Assembly (NCBI RefSeq): GCF_042477335.2
Contig: NC_091249.1
Location: forward strand, 43,012,001-43,076,000
Reading direction: 5' to 3'
Source: Ovis canadensis
Taxonomy: Eukaryota > Chordata > Mammalia > Artiodactyla > Bovidae
DNA: 64,000 nucleotides
Position numbers and translations under genes: made by a program. The notes under the pieces were generated by a model, which saw only the letters and a program-made list of their open reading frames with translations, searched no databases and was not told where the DNA came from. Positions 58,811 through 64,000 of the stretch are shown here, piece by piece (position 1 is the first letter of the stretch; every line of letters starts with the position of its first letter).

Positions 58811-59775
58811 AATATACACATATACATATACCCTCATGAGCAAAGTCAAAACAGTCCAACAAAAATAAAGTGTAGTAGATTGACCAGATGAACAAAGGAA
58901 ATCAGAAACTATATTTACCAGTTAAGAACAAAACTAACTAAAGCACAAACTGGAAAACAAAACTAAAGCAACGTGCCAAGTGGGTAATAAAGCAATGAAA
59001 CTAAAACTAACAAATATGTTGAGAGGAAGGGAAAGAAAGAAAAGAAAGAATAAATATGCAAAGTTAAATAGAGGTGGATGAAGAAGATTTAAATAAAGTT
59101 TAACTGCAAGGGTAAAGAACAGTAGGGAAGGCAAACAAAGGAATAAATGTAGAAAAAATAAAATAGGTTTAAAAAATTAAAAAGTAAAATTATAAAAAAG
59201 AATAGAAGAAGAAAAAGAAGCAGAAAGAAAAAAGGAAGAAAAAGAGGAAAACTCCATAGAACTGCAAAAGCCCAGTGTAGAGGCGGAGGTTTATATCAGC
59301 CATAAAAAGTGTGACTGAATATACACATATACATATACACCCAATAGCAAAATCAAAACAGTCCAACAAAAATAAAGTACAATAGACTGACCTGGCAAAC
59401 AAAGGAAACCAAAAATTATATCTACCAGAGCAAAACTAACTAAAGCACAAGCTGGAAATCAGAACTAAAGCAAGATGCCAATTGGGGAATAAAGCAATGA
59501 AAGTAAAACTAACCAGTATTTTAAGATGAAAGAAAGAAAAGAAAAAATAGATACACAAAGTTAAACAGAGATAGATAAGATTTATATACATTAAAGATTA
59601 ACTGCAAGGGGAAAAGAACAGTAGGAAAAGCAAGCAAAGGAATAAATGTAGAAAAAATAATAGGTTTAAAAAATTAGAAATTAAAATTAAAAAAGAAAAA
59701 AATGAAAACTCCAGAGAACTGCACAAGCCCAGTGTAGAGACAGAGGTTTATAACAACCATAAGAAATGTGACTGA
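58811..59775 (-). repeat. Tandem duplication (about 0.5-kb units) in the L1 5' UTR
   Basis: Unit 1 spans 58,811-59,317 and unit 2 59,318-59,775. Shared blocks in order: 'AATATACACATATACATATA', 'CAAAACAGTCCAACAAAAAT', 'ACTGCAAGGG', 'GGAATAAATGTAGAAAAAAT', 'CCCAGTGTAG', 'GTGACTGA'. The offset is 507 bp at the left and shrinks to 457 bp because unit 2 lost about 50 bp in the A/G-rich stretch. Confidence 0.92.
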
Positions 59776-59799
59776 GAGGGAAAAAAACAGCTCAAAAGC

Positions 59800-61618
59800 T
59801 TAATTGGATTCCATAGTGTCAGTAAAATCGACAACTACAACAGAGTGGGGGGAAAAGGAAAAAATCCAAAAGTATCTACAGAACAAGTCAAAACATAAGA
59901 ATAATTAATGTTTTTCTTGAGTCACTGCTGTCAGAGTCTTTCCCCTTGCTGGGAGTCACAGTCTACCTCACCTCCCTAGGATGCCCTCCAACACTGTGCT
60001 GACTGATCTCTGAACCTGCTGTGGGGACAACTCAGATTGTAATCTGGTCCTACTCCTGTGTGTTCTTGCCTCCAATGTCCCCAGCTATCAGAACTAGTGC
60101 ATTTTCTTTTGTGAGAACTCTCAATGACCTTTTATATATTCCATAGACACAGAGTCTGCATAGGTGATCGTGTGAATTTAATTTGCAGCTTGTACAGCTG
60201 GTGGGAAGGTTTTGGGTCTTCTTCTTTAGCCTCACTGCCCCTGGGTTTCAATTGGTATTTTATTTCCAGCTCTGCATGTGGGTCGTCCACTGGGGTTTGC
60301 TCCTGAGGCTGCCCTGGAGGACTGGGTTTGCCCCTGTGAGGGCCAGGTGTGGAGGTGGTGCAGCTGCTTGGGTCACAGGGGTTCTGGCAGCACCAGGTAC
60401 TCAGGGAAGTTGGCGGCTAGGGCAGCAGGAAATACAGTGCTCTAGAAGGGTATGGCAACCACGGTTGGCCCAGATGCTCTAGTGTTCTTGCCTGGAGAAC
60501 CCGCCTCCCTGACAGAGAAGCCTGGCGGGCCACGGCCTACAAGGTCTGTAAGAGTCGACACGACCAAAGTGACCCTGCGCACATAGATGCAAGACTTTTC
60601 TTGCTTGTGGCAGCTCTGCCCAGTGAGAGTTGAGCGTGAAGGTGGTGCGGCTGCTTGGCTTATGGGGATCCTGGCGGCACCAAGTGTGCAGGGACACGGA
60701 CTGCCTCTGCCTTAGGAGTTATGGCCCTACCAGAGTCTTTTTCTCAAGCTTCTTGTAGCTGGCGATCAGAAGGCCTCTTTGCCTGTCTTTCTCCGTAGCT
60801 CCGCCCATTCAGGCAGTTAGAGGGCTCCCTTGCCTGGGGTCCTTCTCTGTTGTTCAGCACCTCAGGCACTTAGAGGGGGCCCCCCTGTCTGGGGTCCTAC
60901 TCTGTAGATGGGCACATCAGGCACTTAAAGGGGCACCCTGAGTGGGGTCCTACTCTGTAGTTCAGTGCATCAGGCTTTTGATGGGCCAGCCTCTCTGTTG
61001 TTCAGCTGCCAATGCTGGTGTGTGGGGAGAAAGAGGCTATGGTGATGGCTCCACCCCTTACTCATGACTCAGCAGTATCGCCTTGCTTCTATGGCTTTTA
61101 TGCTTCTATGGCAGCTTTCCTCTACAGGCATTTCCCACCACAGTCTTCTCCCTTACATCCCCTTGATCTGTCTCTCCAAAGTCAACAGCACTCCTCGCCC
61201 TGGAATTGCTCCACAGTCCCTAAACTCCAGCTCCCAGCCGCTGCGCTTTCCAGGGGACTTGTGTCCCTGTCTGGGGTATATATTGCTGCAGCGAGGACTG
61301 TCTGATTCTTATTCCATTTAGCCTGACACAATCAGCTGTTTCACTGTTCCTCCTCTGACTCAGACAGTTGCCCCGATATGGGGATTGGACTGCCAAGGGC
61401 AGGTCTAGGCCTACTGACACTCCTGTTTTTCCCCCTAGTTCCTTCCTCCTACTGAGTTTTTCATGGTTCTGTATATTCTTTTCCACTGGTCAGGTACTCC
61501 TGTCCACTCTCAGCTGGTGTTCTGCATGCACTTCTGTGTCTGAAGGGGTATTCCTGATGTATCTGTGGAGAGAGATGTATTCCATGTCCACCTACTCCTT
61601 CACCATCGTGTTCTTTCC
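59800..61618 (-). other. GC-rich distal L1 5' UTR (5' promoter-proximal part)
   Basis: The outermost 1.8 kb of the younger L1 leader, GC-richer than its surroundings. It contains repeated 'GGGGTCCTACTCTGTAG' blocks (60,890-60,970) and, at 60,480-60,560, a stretch resembling Bov-A ('GTTCTTGCCTGGAGAACCC'). It ends at the TSD, so the 5' end appears complete. Confidence 0.75.
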
Positions 61619-61630
61619 TTTATAGACTTT

Positions 61631-61805
61631 TTGATGATGGCCATTCTGACTGCTGTGAGGTGATACTGCATTGTAGTTTTGATTTGCATTTCTTCAACAA
61701 TTTGCGACACTGGGCATCTTTTCATGTGCCTCTTGGCCATCTGTATGTCTTCTTTGGAGAAATGTCTATATAGGTCCTCTCTATAATGCCTATGTAGGCC
61801 CATTT
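61631..61805 (-). mobile_element. Older L1 continued (segment 2)
   Basis: Resumes exactly after the TSD with 'TTGATGATGGCCATTCTGAC', the ORF2 sequence expected next to the left half at 52,249. It ends at the CHR SINE. Confidence 0.92.
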
Positions 61806-62127
61806 TTTAGAAAAGATGCATTTATTCATTTAGTCTTGGCTACACTGGGTCTTCTTTGCTGTGTGTGTGCCTTCTCTAGTTGTGGCAAGCAGGGACTGCT
61901 CTTCGCTGCGTGCATGAGCTTCTCATTGCAATTGCTTCTCTTGTTACGGAGCACAGGCTCTAGACTTGTGGACTTGAGTATTTGTGGTGTGTGGACTCAG
62001 AAGTTGTGTTACATGTGCTTATTTGTTCTATGGCATGTGGGATCATCCTGGACCAGGGATCGAACCTGTGTCCCCTGTGTTGGCAGGTGGATCCTTAACC
62101 ACTAGACCACCACGAAAGCCCCGCTGA
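61806..62127 (-). mobile_element. CHR-type SINE inserted in older L1
   Basis: Antisense CHR SINE ('GCTTCTCTTGTTACGGAGCA', 'GGACCAGGGATCGAACCTGT', 'TAACCACTAGACCACCACG'). The flanks CCATTTTTT at both ends are the likely target duplication. Confidence 0.88.
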
Positions 62128-62317
62128 CCATTTTTTTGATGGGGTTGTTCGTTTTCTTGATGTTGAGCTGCATAAGCTGTTTGTAAATTTTGGAGACTAA
62201 TCCCTTTTTGGTCACATTGTTTGCAAATATTTCTGTCATTTTGTGGGTTGTCTTTATGTTTTGTTCATGGTTTCTTTTGCTGTGCAAAAGCTTCTGTGTT
62301 GAATTAGGTCCCTTGTT
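62128..62317 (-). mobile_element. Older L1 continued (segment 3)
   Basis: ORF2 sequence 'GATGGGGTTGTTCGTTTTCT' through 'TTTCTTTTGCTGTGCAAAAG', in order with segment 2, up to the inserted L1 tail. Confidence 0.9.
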
Positions 62318-62965
62318 TATTTTTTTAAGTTACTTTTTATTGAAGTATGATAGATATAATGTGTTAATTTCTGCTGTATGGCAAAATGAATCAATTATAC
62401 ACATATGTAGATCCTCTTCTTTTTAAGGTGCTGTTCCCATATAGGTCATTACACAATATTGAGCTCAGTGCTATGTAGTAGGACCTTTATTAGTTATTTA
62501 TGTTATATATAGTAGTGTGTATATATCAATCACAATCTCCTAAATTATCCTTCCCTGCTTCCCCCTTGGTAACTATAAATTTGTTTTCTACATCTGTGGC
62601 ACCATTTCTGTTCTGTAAATAGATGCGTTTGTGCAATGTTTTAAAATTCCGCATATAAGCAATATCATATTTGACTTTCTCTGACTTACTTCACTTAGTG
62701 TTACAGTCTGGAGTCCATTCATACTGTCACAAATGGTGTTATTTTGATCTCTTTATGATTGAGCAATATTCCATTGCATATATGTACTGCACTGTTTAAA
62801 AACCATTCCTCCGTCGATGGACATTTAGGTTGCTTGCATGCGCTGCGTATTGTAAATAGTGCTGCAGTGAACGTTGGGATGCATGTATCTTTTCAAATTA
62901 TGTGGTTTTCTCTGGACATTTGACCAGGAATAGGATTGCTGGATCATACAGTAGCTCTTTTTAGT
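62318..62965 (-). mobile_element. L1 3' end inserted in older L1
   Basis: A separate artiodactyl L1 3' UTR plus ORF2 end ('TTACTTTTTATTGAAGTATG', 'GTCATTACACAATATTGAGC', 'GATTGCTGGATCATACAGTA'). It is the same family region as 51,211-52,130, so it is a second copy. Flanking TTGTTTATTT-like sequence appears on both sides. Confidence 0.85.
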
Positions 62966-64000
62966 CCATTGGTTTATTTGTGTTTTTACTTCCATTACTC
63001 TAAGAGACAGATTGAAAAAGATATTTCTGAAATTTATGTTAAAGAGTGTTTTCCCTATAATTTCCTCTTAATGGTTTTTTTAGTATCTGTTCTTATATTT
63101 AGGTCTTTAACCCATTTTGAGTTTATTTTTGTGTTAGTGTTAGAGAATGTTCTTATTTCATTCTTTTACAGGTAGCTATCCAGTTCTCCCAACACCACTT
63201 ACTGAAGAGACTCTTCTCCATTGTATATTCTTATCTCTTTTGTCATAGATTAATTGGCTCTAGGTGTGTGGATTTATTTCTGGGTGTTCTGTCCTGTTCC
63301 AGTGATCAGTATTTCTGTTTCTGTGCCAGTGCCATACTGTTTGATTGCTATAGCTTTGTAGTATGGTCTGAAGTTGGAGTGCTTGATTCCTCCAGCTCCG
63401 TTTTTCTTTCTCACAATTGTTTTGGCTCTTCGGGGTCTTTTGTGTCTCCATACAAATTAAAAAAAATTTTGTTCTACATCTGCAAAAAATGCCTTTGGTA
63501 ATTTGATGGAGATTGCATTGAACCTGTAGATTGCCTTGAGTGGTACAGTCATTTTGAGAATATTGATTCTTCCAATCCAAGAATTTGGTATCTGTCTTAT
63601 CTTTAATTTCTTTCATAAGTATTTTATGGTTTTTTGAGTACGGGTCATCTGCCTCCTTAGGTGGGTCTGTTCTAGGTATTTTATTACTTTTGATGTCATG
63701 ATAAGTGGAATTATTTCATTAATTTCTCTTTCTGCTCTTTCATTGTTAATGTATTGAAATGCAAGAGGTTCCTGTGCATTAATTTTGTATCTTGCAGCTT
63801 CACTGAATCCATTGTTGTAGTTTTCTGGTTGCATCTTTAGGATTTTCTGTAGGTAGTGTTATGTCATCTTCTAACAGTGATACTTTTGCTTCTTTCCCTA
63901 TCTGGAGCCCTTTTGTTCCTTTATCTTCTCTGACTGCCATGGCTAGGACTTCCAAAACTATGTTGAATAAAAGTCTTGAGAGCGGATGTTCCTGTCTTGT
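62966..64000 (-). mobile_element. Older L1 continued (segment 4), runs off window
   Basis: ORF2 sequence continues in order ('CCATTTTGAGTTTATTTTTG', 'GCCATACTGTTTGATTGCTA', 'TTGATGGAGATTGCATTGAA') and into the RT region at the window end. Short - strand frames at 63,260-63,616 and 63,613-63,834 are its fragments. Confidence 0.9.

Larger units (their letters stand above)
52250..61618 (-). mobile_element. Full-length-sized L1 (L1_BT-like), antisense, 12-bp TSD
   Basis: The order on the - strand is 5' UTR (61,618-58,274), ORF1 (58,273 to about 57,360), ORF2 (57,328 to about 53,600) and 3' UTR (to 52,250, split by BovB). Without the BovB it is about 8.4 kb, a full-length size for ruminant L1. 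Perfect direct repeats TTTATAGACTTT at 52,238-52,249 and 61,619-61,630 are copies of older-L1 sequence. Frame breaks occur in both ORFs. Confidence 0.95.
48664..64000 (+). other. CEP120: CEP120 intron 4, incomplete
   Basis: At least 15.3 kb without another coding exon. From about 49,030 to the window end it is nearly continuous antisense L1 with nested SINE and BovB insertions. The short part before that (48,664-49,029) appears unique. Confidence 0.85.

Noticed and set aside
60480-60560. A Bov-A-like stretch in the L1 5' UTR considered as a separate SINE insertion
   Set aside because: It is short, with no TSD, and grades into L1 leader sequence on both sides. It may be shared ancestry or chance, so it was kept as part of the L1.

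Overview
This window is vertebrate nuclear DNA from a ruminant, almost certainly a bovid (cattle, sheep, goat, buffalo or a close relative). The evidence is the repeat content: many BovB (RTE-type) LINEs, tRNA-headed Bov-tA and dimeric Bov-A2 SINEs, cetartiodactyl CHR-type SINEs, and L1 copies of the artiodactyl type. The sequence alone does not separate the bovid species. There are no operons and no bacterial genes, and most open reading frames are pieces of transposable elements.

The one cellular gene I recognise is the 5' end of CEP120 (centrosomal protein 120), on the + strand. Positions 1-34,000 are intergenic and repeat-rich. A CpG-dense, TATA-less promoter lies at about 34,030-34,624. 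Four coding exons follow at 34,625-34,673, 41,729-41,885, 43,484-43,598 and 48,522-48,663, all with canonical GT/AG junctions and compatible phases. Together they encode the first 154 residues, roughly the N-terminal C2 domain. Intron 4 runs past the window end, so most of the protein (about 986 residues in human) lies to the right.

Layout: 1-10 kb holds scattered BovB tails, old L1, MIR and SINEs, plus a 5'-truncated L1 with an 11-bp target-site duplication. A near full-length BovB lies at 10.28-13.59 kb (-). 13.9-25.4 kb is lower-density unique DNA with SINEs and L2/L1 fragments. An essentially full-length BovB with a tandem-repeat 5' leader lies at 25.72-29.26 kb (+). 29.4-33.5 kb holds SINE/MIR/BovB fragments, then comes the promoter. 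Intron 1 holds a 3.1-kb BovB and a second BovB tail, both -. Intron 3 holds a 2.1-kb BovB (-) and a Tigger1-type DNA transposon remnant. Intron 4 is almost entirely nested antisense L1.

The clearest structural story is that nest at 49-64 kb. A full-length-sized L1 (52,250-61,618, -) with a perfect 12-bp target-site duplication sits inside an older L1. The older L1 also took a Bov-tA, a CHR-type SINE and a second L1 tail. The younger L1 itself was hit by a BovB. All autonomous elements examined carry frameshifts, stops or altered catalytic residues, so I see no intact mobile element. I found no credible previously undescribed gene system. The items worth follow-up are insertion-history signatures, an unusual tandem duplication in the L1 leader, long open frames on the antisense strand of BovB, and inverted BovB copies flanking a 12-kb segment upstream of CEP120.
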